Assembly (NCBI GenBank): GCA_029258375.1
Contig: JARHZA010000001.1
Location: 1,097,564-1,161,563, forward strand
Origin: Eubacterium sp.
Lineage (GTDB): Bacteria > Bacillota > Clostridia > Oscillospirales > Acutalibacteraceae
DNA: 64,000 nucleotides
Direction of reading: 5' to 3'
Below, one piece after another: positions 51,787-60,945 of the stretch (positions are counted from its first letter, which is position 1; every line of letters begins with the position of its first letter). The translations under genes were made by a program, and so were the position numbers. The notes under the pieces are model-generated. The model did not search any database. It was not told the DNA's origin and saw only the letters and a program-made list of their open reading frames with translations.

Positions 51787-53095
51787 ATGATATATTTTTA
51801 GTTTTTTTGCCAAATAGTGCACCAATAATAATTCCTAACACAGTTGGTATTACCCAGCCAAAACCAAGTTCATATCCTGGTATAAAATGGGCATACTCTG
51901 TTATGAGTGGAATAGCTATACCCTGCTGATCAAGGACTGAAATTACACTTGCTACTCCACAAAATATTACCGAGCAAACATATATATACTTATAATCTTT
52001 TATAAATTTTTCTAAACAAGAAAGTAATATTAAAAGAATAGCCATTGGATAAATTGTATTCAATAGTGGAACTGAAAATTTTAAAATAGCATTTAATCCA
52101 ACATTAGATACAACCATGGAAAACCCTGCAAAAATAAGCACCCACTTCTTATAGCTAACTTTTGGAAATACTTCGTTGAAATATTTTCCACAACAGCTTA
52201 ACAAGCCAACACAAGTATTAAAACAAGCTATTACAAAAAGAACTGCTAATAAAATAGCACCCGCTTTACCAAATAAAAATGATACCATACTGGTTAAAGT
52301 TTCTGTTCCATCAATTGCATTTGAAAACTTATCGCTTGAGACAGCACCAACATATGCGAGCATTCCATAAACTACAAATAGAAGAACCCCTGCAATCCAA
52401 CCAGCATTCAATGTTTCATACATTACAGATTTTTCTTTTTTTATTCCCTTTTCTCTAACATTCATCGCAACAATCATACCAAAATTTAATGCAGCAAGTG
52501 TATCCATTGTTTGATAACCATATAAAAATCCAGCAACTGGTGCATTTTTTGAATAATCACCTTTTGCTAATGCAAAATCACCTGCAGGATGAATTAAAGA
52601 ACCAACAAATAGCACTAAAATTAGCATTAATAAAATTGGTGTAAGTCTTTTACCAAGAAACTCTGTTAACTTTTCTGGATGAAGAGCAACAAGTGAGGTA
52701 GCGACAAAAAATATTATTGTATAGATTATTTGAAAAATCCAAAGTTTTTCTCCACCAAAAAAAGGAGTTACTGCCATTGAAAAAGACGTACTTGCTGTTC
52801 TTGGAATAGCAAGACAAGGTCCAATTGATAAATACAAAATCATAATAAAAACAAAAGCAAACTTTGGGTGAACTTTTGAAGCGATATTGTTTATACCACC
52901 AGATTTCGTTACTGCGATTACACCTAAAACTGGAAGACAAACAGCACTTAACACAAATCCTATAAATGCTGGTATTGTTTGCTTGCCTGCTTCTGCACCT
53001 AAAAAAGGAGGAAATATTAAATTACCTGCACCAAAAAACATCGAAAACAGCGTAATACCAATAAGTATTCTATCTTTAATTTTAAATTTTTCCAT
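51785..53095 (-). CDS. brnQ: Branched-chain amino acid transporter BrnQ (LIVCS family)
   Basis: 436 residues with 12 hydrophobic helices. FSMFFGAGNLIFPPFLGAEAG at the N-terminus and FLYGYQTMDTLAALNFGMIV in the middle are BrnQ signatures. It imports leucine, isoleucine and valine with sodium or protons. Single gene; no T-box or leucine-rich leader was seen in the 53096-53190 upstream region. Confidence 0.95.
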   Translation of the reverse strand: MEKFKIKDRILIGITLFSMFFGAGNLIFPPFLGAEAGKQTIPAFIGFVLSAVCLPVLGVIAVTKSGGINNIASKVHPKFAFVFIMILYLSIGPCLAIPRTASTSFSMAVTPFFGGEKLWIFQIIYTIIFFVATSLVALHPEKLTEFLGKRLTPILLMLILVLFVGSLIHPAGDFALAKGDYSKNAPVAGFLYGYQTMDTLAALNFGMIVAMNVREKGIKKEKSVMYETLNAGWIAGVLLFVVYGMLAYVGAVSSDKFSNAIDGTETLTSMVSFLFGKAGAILLAVLFVIACFNTCVGLLSCCGKYFNEVFPKVSYKKWVLIFAGFSMVVSNVGLNAILKFSVPLLNTIYPMAILLILLSCLEKFIKDYKYIYVCSVIFCGVASVISVLDQQGIAIPLITEYAHFIPGYELGFGWVIPTVLGIIIGALFGKKTKNIS

Positions 53096-53186
53096 TTAAC
53101 ATCACCTTAACAAATTAGAAGGATAGTATATCAACTTTAATCTAATACGTCAACCAAAGTAAAATAACTGATATATTTATTTAGAT

Positions 53187-53244
53187 GTTGATTAGAAAAA
53201 ATGCAGTGCATATCTAATTTTTGGGATATTGTGCTGCATTTTTT
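53187..53244. repeat. Long-range inverted repeat left of the transposase remnant
   Basis: AAAAAATGCAG and CTGCATTTTTT are exact complements 36 bases apart, with further pairing inside. It may be a terminator-like hairpin of the insertion sequence or a residue of its left end; no matching copy was found at the right side. Confidence 0.5.
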
Positions 53245-53363
53245 ATTTAAAATCTGTTTAATTGTTGAAATGATTTGTTTAAATGTTGACTATGGGAAAT
53301 ATGGTAATGTTATGTCGAATAAAGTTGTTGAAAATCAATATTTGCAAAGGCAGGTTTTTGTGG

Positions 53364-54737
53364 ATGAATATTTTGCAACTCGATGAATTTGAGATTCTTA
53401 ATTACTATATTGACGACGATGATAACAGATGTTTTGATGTTGTCCCTGTTAATGTTCCTAAATTATGCCCATATTGTCATGAATATGGAGTTGTAAAAAA
53501 TGGAACAATTGACCGTATGTTTAAAGATTTAAAAATACTTGATAAATATACATATATAATCGTTAAAGACAACCGATTTAAATGTCCTACTTGAAACAGA
53601 ACCTTCGTTCAAGAATTTGACTGTATTGATAATAATGCTAAAATTACCAAAAGCTTAAATTAGCGGCACAAAAGAGATCTCTTGAAAGGACTTTGCAGTC
53701 TGTTGCGAATGAATATAATTTTTCAAACGCTACTGTTTATAATATTAGCAGAGAGTATGGTGCTCAAAAAGAAAAAGAGAGAATTAAATATTTTCCTAAA
53801 GTTTTAGGTGTAGATGAGGCACATTTGAACAAAGCTATGAGAGGCTTTTTTGTTGATATTGAGAAACACGGCATAATTGGAATATTGCCCTCTCGAAGTA
53901 AAGAAAATGTAATTCAATATTTTGAGTCATTGCCAAACAGAAAAAATATAAAAGTCGTTACGATGGATATGTGGTGACCATATAAAGAGGCAGTTGAACT
54001 TTGCTTACCAGATTCTCATATTGTTATAGATAGATTTCATGTTGTTAAAATGGCAAATTAAGCGTTAGAAAAACTAAGAAAAACAATAATGAAAAAAACT
54101 TCATCAAGAAGTGAAATAAAGTCTATTAGAGATAAGCGTTGGCTACTTTTAAAAAGATATGAAAAACTCAGTAAAGAAGACGAAGACGACCTTATGAAAC
54201 TATTAGTATATTATCCAGAAATTCAAGAAACCTATTTAGCAAAAGAAAATTTCCTATCAATTTATGATGCCCTCTACAAGAGCACAAGCTGAATTTACTT
54301 TTGAAAAGTGGGTTGAAGGCTTGAGCACAAAATGCAAGACTTTATATTCAGCACTTATTAAAACAGTTAAAAACTTTCACAAAGAAATATTCAATTATTT
54401 TGACTACACCTATACTAACGGAATTACTTAGTCTTTGAATAATACTATAAAGTCAATAGAATAAATGAGACGAGGCTATTCGTTTGAGATGCTTAGGGCT
54501 CGTGTTTCATATGGTACATCAGCAACCAAAAAAGCTAAATATGGAACAACTAAAAAGAAGCCTGCATATCATCCTATAATTTCTAGTTTTATAACAAAGG
54601 CAATCCCAATAATTGATGTAGATGCACCTGTATTACTGCATGGTGATTATGTTGTTATTGATGAACTAATGAATTTATATAGGAAAAATATTAAACAATT
54701 TTGCTGTTTTAATACTTTTGAAATTAAGAACCTATAA
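53364..54737 (+). pseudogene. ISL3-family transposase, decayed
   Basis: The region encodes, in pieces, a complete ISL3-type transposase of about 455 codons: an N-terminal CPYCHEYGVVKNG zinc motif, SVANEYNFSNATVYNISREY (helix-turn-helix), VLGVDEAHLNKAMRGFFVDI, VTMDMW-PYKEAVELCLPDS, IVIDRFHVVKMAN, FTFEKWVEGLS, and SLNNTIKSIE plus RRGYSFEMLRARV at the C-terminus. Lesions seen: TGA at 53592, frameshift near 53650, TGA at 53975, TAA at 54059, frameshift near 54277, TAG at 54429 and TAA at 54462. It is therefore an old inactive insertion sequence. Clear terminal inverted repeats or target duplications were not found. Confidence 0.9.
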
Positions 54738-54743
54738 GAACAA

Positions 54744-54775
54744 TAGCGTAATCTCAAAGATGGGATTACGCTATT
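54744..54775. terminator. Hairpin after the transposase remnant
   Basis: ATAGCGTAATC and GATTACGCTAT are perfect complements around a 10-base loop. The following TACTTTTATT is a weak T tract, so this is either a terminator or a structure belonging to the insertion sequence end. Confidence 0.55.
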
Positions 54776-54841
54776 ACTTTTATTAAAGTTTTTGATATTA
54801 TTGAACTATAAATTCCATATAGCAACAAGGAGGAAAAATTT

Positions 54842-55522
54842 ATGGATAAAAAAGATTTTCCCGAAGTATATATAAGACAAAATTTTAATGCTTATATGTA
54901 TTGCTATATTGTTTGTAATTCATACAAAACAATAGCAATGAATTTAAAGGAATAAAAATCTAAAAAAATAGCACCAACAATTGAAAGTGAATTAAAATTA
55001 AATATTTATACTCAAAAATTAGTTGCGGCTGTTTTTTCAGCGATGTGCATAGAGTCATACATAAACCATTATTTAGCAATGATTATGGGTAATGATAAAT
55101 TTTATAATGGTAAAAAATCTACTGAAAGAAAGCCTACTTTAATAAAATTAAAAATGATAACCGAGGATAGTTATAATGAAATAAACATAGAAAATTCAAA
55201 AATCTACAAAGATATAGAGAAAACTATTTATTCTAGAAATGACCTTGTTCACAATAAAAGCAAAGAAGATAATGATATACAAGCAATTATTGTTGATGAA
55301 GTATATTCTGATGTGGTTAAATCTTATGAGTCTGAAGAAAATATTCTTAAAGAAGTTGAGGACTTTATTAAAACTCTCTACGATTTTGCTTCATATATTG
55401 ATAATCATGATAAAAAATCATATTCAGTTAATTCAATATTCTTTATAAAGTATTATAATACTCCTGAAAGAAATTATTTTGATGAAAAAATATGCAGAAT
55501 TATTAAAGCGTTTCGGTATTAG
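54842..55522 (+). pseudogene. HEPN-like protein gene with one in-frame stop
   Basis: A strong AGGAGG lies 8 bases before ATG 54842, and one frame runs to 55522 (226 codons) broken only by TAA at 54953-54955 (codon 38). The frame continues with LVAAVFSAMCIESYINHYLA (helical, typical of HEPN/RiboL-type proteins) and contains YSRNDLVHNKSK, an R-x4-H motif like the catalytic site of HEPN ribonucleases. An internal ATG at 55043 could start a 159-residue fragment but has no good ribosome site. HEPN proteins often serve in phage defence or toxin systems; this function is inferred only from the motif. It follows a dead transposase, so it may be a decayed cargo gene. Confidence 0.6.
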
Positions 55523-55635
55523 TAGAACTGAAGAATGACATATATTTTAAAATAAGTTATTACCATTTCAAGATATTCTAAATTAAATTAGGCACTAATC
55601 ATTTGATTAGTACCTTTGTACATACATATTAAAAA

Positions 55636-57177
55636 TTATTTTGTTCCTAATTTCTTCTTAATTTTTTCTTGTCTTTTAATCCATTGTCTTGTTGAAAAAT
55701 CTTTGAATTTTTTGTTTAGTTTAATTACAAATATTTCAATTTTAGAGTATTTGGGAATTTCAACAGTTTTTTCATATGCTATAAATTGCTCTAAATATGG
55801 AGTACTTCTGCATTCTGTGATTTTTAAAACTACGCCATCGGCCTTAATTTCATCAAACAAAGCAATTTTTTTATAACCAATGATTGTACCATCATATATT
55901 TTTGTTTGTGTTCCGTTAAGTGTTGCAAATAGTGAAAATCTTTCAACTCTCTGAGAAAAATCGCATTGTTCCTTTAAAACCACCTTATCAATTGTTTTAG
56001 GCTCTACGAATTTTAAAGAAACTGTATATACATCGTTTTCTGCCTTTGGTGCATAGCAAGTATCGTCTTGATTTGTGCAGTTAATTGCATCAAAGCCATT
56101 TTCAAATTCGTCTGCATCAACATCTTTAACGCTGACAGGATCGGCGAAAATTTTGTTTAAAATTTCGCCCATTTCTTTGAGTCTATCAACATCTTGAGGT
56201 GAATATAGTCCATTCTTATTTGGTGGAACATTTAACAACAGTAAACTATTACCACCAACCGATGTAAAATATATATTCATTAAATTTTTAAGTGAACGGA
56301 TTTTAGAATCTTGATTTTTATGATAGTACCAGCCAGGTCTAATTGAAACATCAACCTCGGCAGGATACCAAATAAATTCATTATAGTTTGAGAGTACTTT
56401 TCTACTACCTAAATCTTCTTTTGATGGGTCTGAAATTTGCATTTTTGAGCCATCGTCATCTTGTTGTGATTTATCTGCAATATCTTGTGTATTAAACTGT
56501 ACACTTGGCACTACATTCCATTCGCTTTCTCTAGCAAATCCACCCTCATTACCAACCCAACGCACATCCGGTCCACAATTAGAAATGCAAGCATTCGGTT
56601 GCAATTTTCTAATTGTTTCATATATTCTTGGGAAATCATATTTTTGTGCTGGCTTACCGTCCATGTATGAACCACAAGCACCATCAAGCCATACGCAGAA
56701 AATTTCACCATAATTTGTTAATAGTTCTGTAAGTTGTTCCATATAAAAATCATTGTATTTAGGTGTACCATAATATTCACTATTTCTATCCCAAGGAGAT
56801 AAATAAATGCCAAATTTCAAACCGAATTTTTGACAAGAGTCACTTACTTCCTTTACAACATCACCATTACCTTTTTTATACGGTGTGTTTTTGACAGAAT
56901 ACTCTGTTGTTTTTGTAGGCCACAAGCAAAATCCATCGTGATGTTTACATGTTAGAATCACGCCTTTAGCTCCTGCTACTTTGAGAGCCTTAATCCATTG
57001 GTCTGTGTCTTGACACGTTGGATTAAAAACATCAAGAGAAACTTTTCCATTTCCCCATTCATCACCAGTAAACGTATTTAAGCCATAACTAATCATGGCA
57101 TTAAATCCCATTTCTTGATATGCTTTTTGTCGTTCACTAGGCGTAATTTTTATATAATCATAAACATTGTTTTTCAT
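55636..57177 (-). CDS. Alpha-L-fucosidase, glycoside hydrolase family 29
   Basis: 513 residues. The barrel contains YQEMGFNAMISYGLNTFTGD, GAKGVILTCKHHDGFCLWPT, GLKFGIYLSPWDRNSEYYG and IFCVWLDGACG, where Asp165 is the expected nucleophile. The C-terminal ~130 residues are a beta-sandwich. No signal peptide is seen, so it acts inside the cell or is released by lysis. It removes alpha-linked fucose. It is the third gene of the GH35-sulfatase-GH29 operon, 27 bases after the sulfatase. The fucose released could feed the Fkp enzyme at 43182-46148. Confidence 0.95.
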   Translation of the reverse strand: MKNNVYDYIKITPSERQKAYQEMGFNAMISYGLNTFTGDEWGNGKVSLDVFNPTCQDTDQWIKALKVAGAKGVILTCKHHDGFCLWPTKTTEYSVKNTPYKKGNGDVVKEVSDSCQKFGLKFGIYLSPWDRNSEYYGTPKYNDFYMEQLTELLTNYGEIFCVWLDGACGSYMDGKPAQKYDFPRIYETIRKLQPNACISNCGPDVRWVGNEGGFARESEWNVVPSVQFNTQDIADKSQQDDDGSKMQISDPSKEDLGSRKVLSNYNEFIWYPAEVDVSIRPGWYYHKNQDSKIRSLKNLMNIYFTSVGGNSLLLLNVPPNKNGLYSPQDVDRLKEMGEILNKIFADPVSVKDVDADEFENGFDAINCTNQDDTCYAPKAENDVYTVSLKFVEPKTIDKVVLKEQCDFSQRVERFSLFATLNGTQTKIYDGTIIGYKKIALFDEIKADGVVLKITECRSTPYLEQFIAYEKTVEIPKYSKIEIFVIKLNKKFKDFSTRQWIKRQEKIKKKLGTK

Positions 57178-57204
57178 TGTAAATTCCTTATTAAATGAAT
57201 AAAA

Positions 57205-58662
57205 TTATTTAATTATATTCTCATTTTTTATTTTATAAATTTCTTGTTCTAATTCCTTACGGATTTTTGAATTCTTTTTTGCAAGATTCTTTCTCTCGCC
57301 TATATCATCTTTTAAGCAGAATAATTGAGTATAAAATCTTGAACCAGTATCAATTCCTTTTTCTAAGAAAAATGGAGTATCATGGTCAGATTCAATATAA
57401 ATCCAATCTTTTTTTCTTAAAATACTAGTATCGTTATAGCCTTGAGCATATAACACATCCCTGCCTTTTTGCGATTCCCCCATAAGGACTGGCAACAAGT
57501 TTTGACTATCTTTATTAGGAATTTCTGTATTTAACATTGCTGCAAAGGAATTGAGTAAATCTACTTGACTGATTACTGAATTACTAACACAAGGAGTCAC
57601 TTTACCTTTATAACTAAATATAAATGGTATTCTGATTCCGCCGTCATATTTACTATATTTACCACCACGAAGTGGTCCTGTTGGTCTGTGATTTCCATTA
57701 AGTACTCTAGCTTTATCTGCATAGCCATCATCTAAAATAGGTCCATTATCACTTGAAAAAATAACAATTGTGTTATCTAACAAATTATGTTCTTTTAATT
57801 TATCCATAATTTCACCAACACACCAGTCCATTTCGGCAATAACATCGCCTCTGGCACCTAATTTTGTTGCACCTGCAAATTTCTTAGAAGGTAATCTTGG
57901 AACATGAGGCTGATGTAAAGCATAAAACAAGAAAAATGGATTGTTTTTATTTTCATCTACAAATGTTTTTGCTTTATCTAAGAATGTCTGAGCTAAATCT
58001 TCATCCTTCCAAAGAGCAGACTTGCCGCCTTTCATAAATCCGATTCTACCAACACCATTCACGATAGCATTATTGTGACCATGAGAAGCTCTTAGCTTTA
58101 ACAAGTTTTTATTTTTCTTTCCCGTAGGCAACTCTGGGAACGGGTTCTTTTTGCAATACTGAACTTCTATTGGATCATTTTCATCAAGATTAACAACATT
58201 TCTACCGTCAAAATAAACACAAGGTACTCTGTCTGCAGTTGCTGGGAAAATAAAACACTCATCAAATCCTACATCCAATGGAGTATGGTCAATTGGTTTA
58301 TTCCAATCAATTGGTTTTTCACCATCACTAAGCCCTAAATGCCATTTACCAACTAATCCTGTATGATATCCATTATCTTTAAATAATTTTGGAAGTGTAT
58401 AGCAATCTTTTTCAATTAGACATTTTGCATCACCAGGTAAAATCTTAACATTGTTATGTCTACATGGATATAAACCAGTCAATAATGAAAATCTTGCTGG
58501 GGTACAAACGGGACTTGTTGAGTACGCATCTGTAAATCGAATACCGTCTTGACAAAGTGAATCAACATTAGGTGTTTCAATATCAGATGCTCCATAACAG
58601 CTTAAATCCCCATAGCCTAAATCATCAGCATATATAATTACTACATTTGGTTTTGAATTCAT
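57205..58662 (-). CDS. Type I sulfatase (S1 family, Cys-type)
   Basis: 485 residues from ATG 58662, eight bases after AGGAGG (the open frame reaches 58683). NVVIIYADDLGYGDLSCYGA (metal-binding Asp pair), SPVCTPARFSLLTGLYPCRH (Cys53 in CxPxR is the residue converted to formylglycine), GLVGKWHLG and IVIFSSDNGPILDDG are family signatures. It removes sulfate esters from sugars. In an anaerobe activation needs an anSME radical enzyme, which is not in the window. No signal peptide. The placement between a galactosidase and a fucosidase suggests a sulfated galactose or GlcNAc of mucin-type glycans as substrate. Confidence 0.95.
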   Translation of the reverse strand: MNSKPNVVIIYADDLGYGDLSCYGASDIETPNVDSLCQDGIRFTDAYSTSPVCTPARFSLLTGLYPCRHNNVKILPGDAKCLIEKDCYTLPKLFKDNGYHTGLVGKWHLGLSDGEKPIDWNKPIDHTPLDVGFDECFIFPATADRVPCVYFDGRNVVNLDENDPIEVQYCKKNPFPELPTGKKNKNLLKLRASHGHNNAIVNGVGRIGFMKGGKSALWKDEDLAQTFLDKAKTFVDENKNNPFFLFYALHQPHVPRLPSKKFAGATKLGARGDVIAEMDWCVGEIMDKLKEHNLLDNTIVIFSSDNGPILDDGYADKARVLNGNHRPTGPLRGGKYSKYDGGIRIPFIFSYKGKVTPCVSNSVISQVDLLNSFAAMLNTEIPNKDSQNLLPVLMGESQKGRDVLYAQGYNDTSILRKKDWIYIESDHDTPFFLEKGIDTGSRFYTQLFCLKDDIGERKNLAKKNSKIRKELEQEIYKIKNENIIK

Positions 58663-58682
58663 TTTAAATACCTCCTGATACA

Positions 58683-60767
58683 TTAAGACTTAATTGATTT
58701 TATTACAATTTGTTTAGCACTAATCAATGTTAACTTATTTGAATATAACGGAATCTCTACATCATTGAAAACATTTGATATTCCGAATTTTGTTTTAGGC
58801 ACTACTTTTATAGTAAGTTTGTTATTCCTGTTTAAATATTCCTTGTAATCTCTTAATCTCATAACAAAGTTTTTATCTATATTAAAGTAATCATTTATAA
58901 TTGTATCTCCGCTAAAAACTTGAAGATTTAATCCTTCAAAATCAAAATGCAATTCAATATCATAATAGTCTTCAATAATGTTTTTAGGCAATTCAAGTTC
59001 ATAATATACTCGTTTACCTCTCGAATAAAGATAATAGTCATATGGTAGTTTTTTCTTGTTACACTTCTTTAGTGTGAATTTATCTGTAATATCATTTGTT
59101 CTTTTTTCGCACCATATTATGTTATCATCTTTCCAAACATTTCCATCGTTAAAATAAACTTTATCATTAAAGCAATAAAGTGTTTTGGCAACCTCTGTTG
59201 GTAAAACTATAATTCGAACATTATCAATCAATATACCATCTTTATCAATTGGTAATTCAATCTTTTTACCATTTGTAACACAGTATGGAATAACGCCACT
59301 TATTTCTTGAAAATAACATACAATTTTGTTGCTTTTTTCCTCTTTTGCTATTGGCTGTGCCAAAATGTAATCAAATTTGTTATTACCTATGATAATATTG
59401 AATGGATAAAAGAACATTGACTCTGCTTTTACATCAATTTTAGGCAAATAGATCGTATTATTTAGCGTTTGAATTGTAACATTTACATCCTTAAAATCAT
59501 CAAATTTAATTGCTTTTTCATAACTATTCAAAAAGACGTAACCACTTTCATTTTCATCCATACGAACAGAGCACCTCGGAAAAGATACATCGTTAGAGTC
59601 CATTGAAGGCCATTTGGGGAAGAATGCTTGTTTTGTGCAAAACTTCTCATCAAACTGTGTAGCAAATAAATGCAAAAGTCGTAGCATATGACCATGTTCA
59701 CGCACATCTCCATATTTACTGATTGGTGCTTGGAAATCATAATCAATAATTGGATAGTTGTTAGGGTAACCTGTTTTCTTGCTTTCTTGCATAGGCTTAT
59801 AGTTTGGATTGCTACCACCGACAAACATATAGTATCCTTGTAAATTGACGCCGCTTGCTAATTTTGCAAAGCCAACACCATATCCATCCTTTGCGTTAAT
59901 AAGCGGTCTTCTATGTTGTGTTGGTTGTACTCCGGATCCAATTTCACAAGTAGCATATGGGATATTTTTAAATGAGTGTTCATCAATCTCGTTATTTTCA
60001 ATTAAGTCCGTTCCGATTTCTTCAGCTGATTTGCCAGGTAGTATTGCAAAACGATTGTTTGGTTTTAAAGCTTTCTTGCCATGAGTCCATGGTGCATCAG
60101 GATATCCACCAAACATTGGCAAAAAATCATTATCAGGAATACCAGTAGGCCAGGCTGTCATTGTGAAAAACGGCGTTTTAAATCCAATTTCTTCAGCAAT
60201 TTTTCTAAGTTCCTTTAAATGAGTCACAGGTCCACTATATTCATTTTCAAGCTGTATTCCAATGATAGTTTCACCATCTAAAAATGGTTTTACCTCTTTA
60301 TAAACGCCTTCCCAATATTCATAAACTTCTTTCAAATACTTTTTATCATTTGTACGAATTTTTTTCATTCTGACGATTCGTTTTGGAAATCCACCATAAA
60401 CAACCTCACCATGACACCAAGGACCAATTCTTAATATTACAGGTAAATCTAACTCTTTACAAATAGTTAAGAAATCAGAAACACTTTTATTTTCTGACCA
60501 ATCAAATTCGCTTTTAATTTCTTCATGATAATTCCAAAAAACATATGTCGAAATAGCATTTAAGCCCAATGCTTTCATTTTTAAAAGAGTTTCTCTCCAT
60601 CTATATTTAGGTAGCCTTGAAAAATGAATCTCGCCAGTAACCATCATAAATGGTTCTTCATTTTTTGTGAAATATTGTGTATTTACACCAAAAGAACTCT
60701 CAATATTAGAGTAATTAAAATGACCTTTATCAACTGATCTATGTTTTGTTGTAATTTTAATATCCAT
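58683..60767 (-). CDS. Beta-galactosidase, glycoside hydrolase family 35
   Basis: 694 residues. MMVTGEIHFSRLPKYRWRET, LKMKALGLNAISTYVFWNYH, ILRIGPWCHGEVVYGGFPKR, IGIQLENEYSGP (acid/base Glu, about residue 174) and YATCEIGSGVQP (nucleophile Glu, about residue 275) form an intact catalytic domain, followed by beta-rich domains. It removes terminal beta-galactose. No signal peptide. First gene of the operon behind the promoter at 60813-60841; AGGT precedes the ATG. Confidence 0.94.
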   Translation of the reverse strand: MDIKITTKHRSVDKGHFNYSNIESSFGVNTQYFTKNEEPFMMVTGEIHFSRLPKYRWRETLLKMKALGLNAISTYVFWNYHEEIKSEFDWSENKSVSDFLTICKELDLPVILRIGPWCHGEVVYGGFPKRIVRMKKIRTNDKKYLKEVYEYWEGVYKEVKPFLDGETIIGIQLENEYSGPVTHLKELRKIAEEIGFKTPFFTMTAWPTGIPDNDFLPMFGGYPDAPWTHGKKALKPNNRFAILPGKSAEEIGTDLIENNEIDEHSFKNIPYATCEIGSGVQPTQHRRPLINAKDGYGVGFAKLASGVNLQGYYMFVGGSNPNYKPMQESKKTGYPNNYPIIDYDFQAPISKYGDVREHGHMLRLLHLFATQFDEKFCTKQAFFPKWPSMDSNDVSFPRCSVRMDENESGYVFLNSYEKAIKFDDFKDVNVTIQTLNNTIYLPKIDVKAESMFFYPFNIIIGNNKFDYILAQPIAKEEKSNKIVCYFQEISGVIPYCVTNGKKIELPIDKDGILIDNVRIIVLPTEVAKTLYCFNDKVYFNDGNVWKDDNIIWCEKRTNDITDKFTLKKCNKKKLPYDYYLYSRGKRVYYELELPKNIIEDYYDIELHFDFEGLNLQVFSGDTIINDYFNIDKNFVMRLRDYKEYLNRNNKLTIKVVPKTKFGISNVFNDVEIPLYSNKLTLISAKQIVIKSIKS

Positions 60768-60812
60768 TCTATTTACCTGCTTAACTAGATTAAAAATATT
60801 ATTAATATATCT

Positions 60813-60841
60813 ACAATATTATAATAAATTTTGTATGTCAA
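60813..60841 (-). promoter_or_regulatory. Promoter of the GH35-sulfatase-GH29 operon
   Basis: On the minus strand, TTGACA (60841-60836) and TATTGT (60818-60813) with a 17-base spacer, about 45 bases before the GH35 start codon. A regulator of the AraC type begins at the right window edge and could act here. Confidence 0.65.
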
Positions 60842-60945
60842 CGGCATTGATGAATTAGAGCAAGATTCAACAATAATACGGCATTGTATGATAATGACAA
60901 TATATCAACAAAACATTAAAATTATAGTAAATTGTAGGATTTATT

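Noticed and set aside
53096-53186. T-box or leucine leader in front of brnQ
   Set aside because: No T-box sequence, specifier hairpin or leucine-rich short frame could be found.
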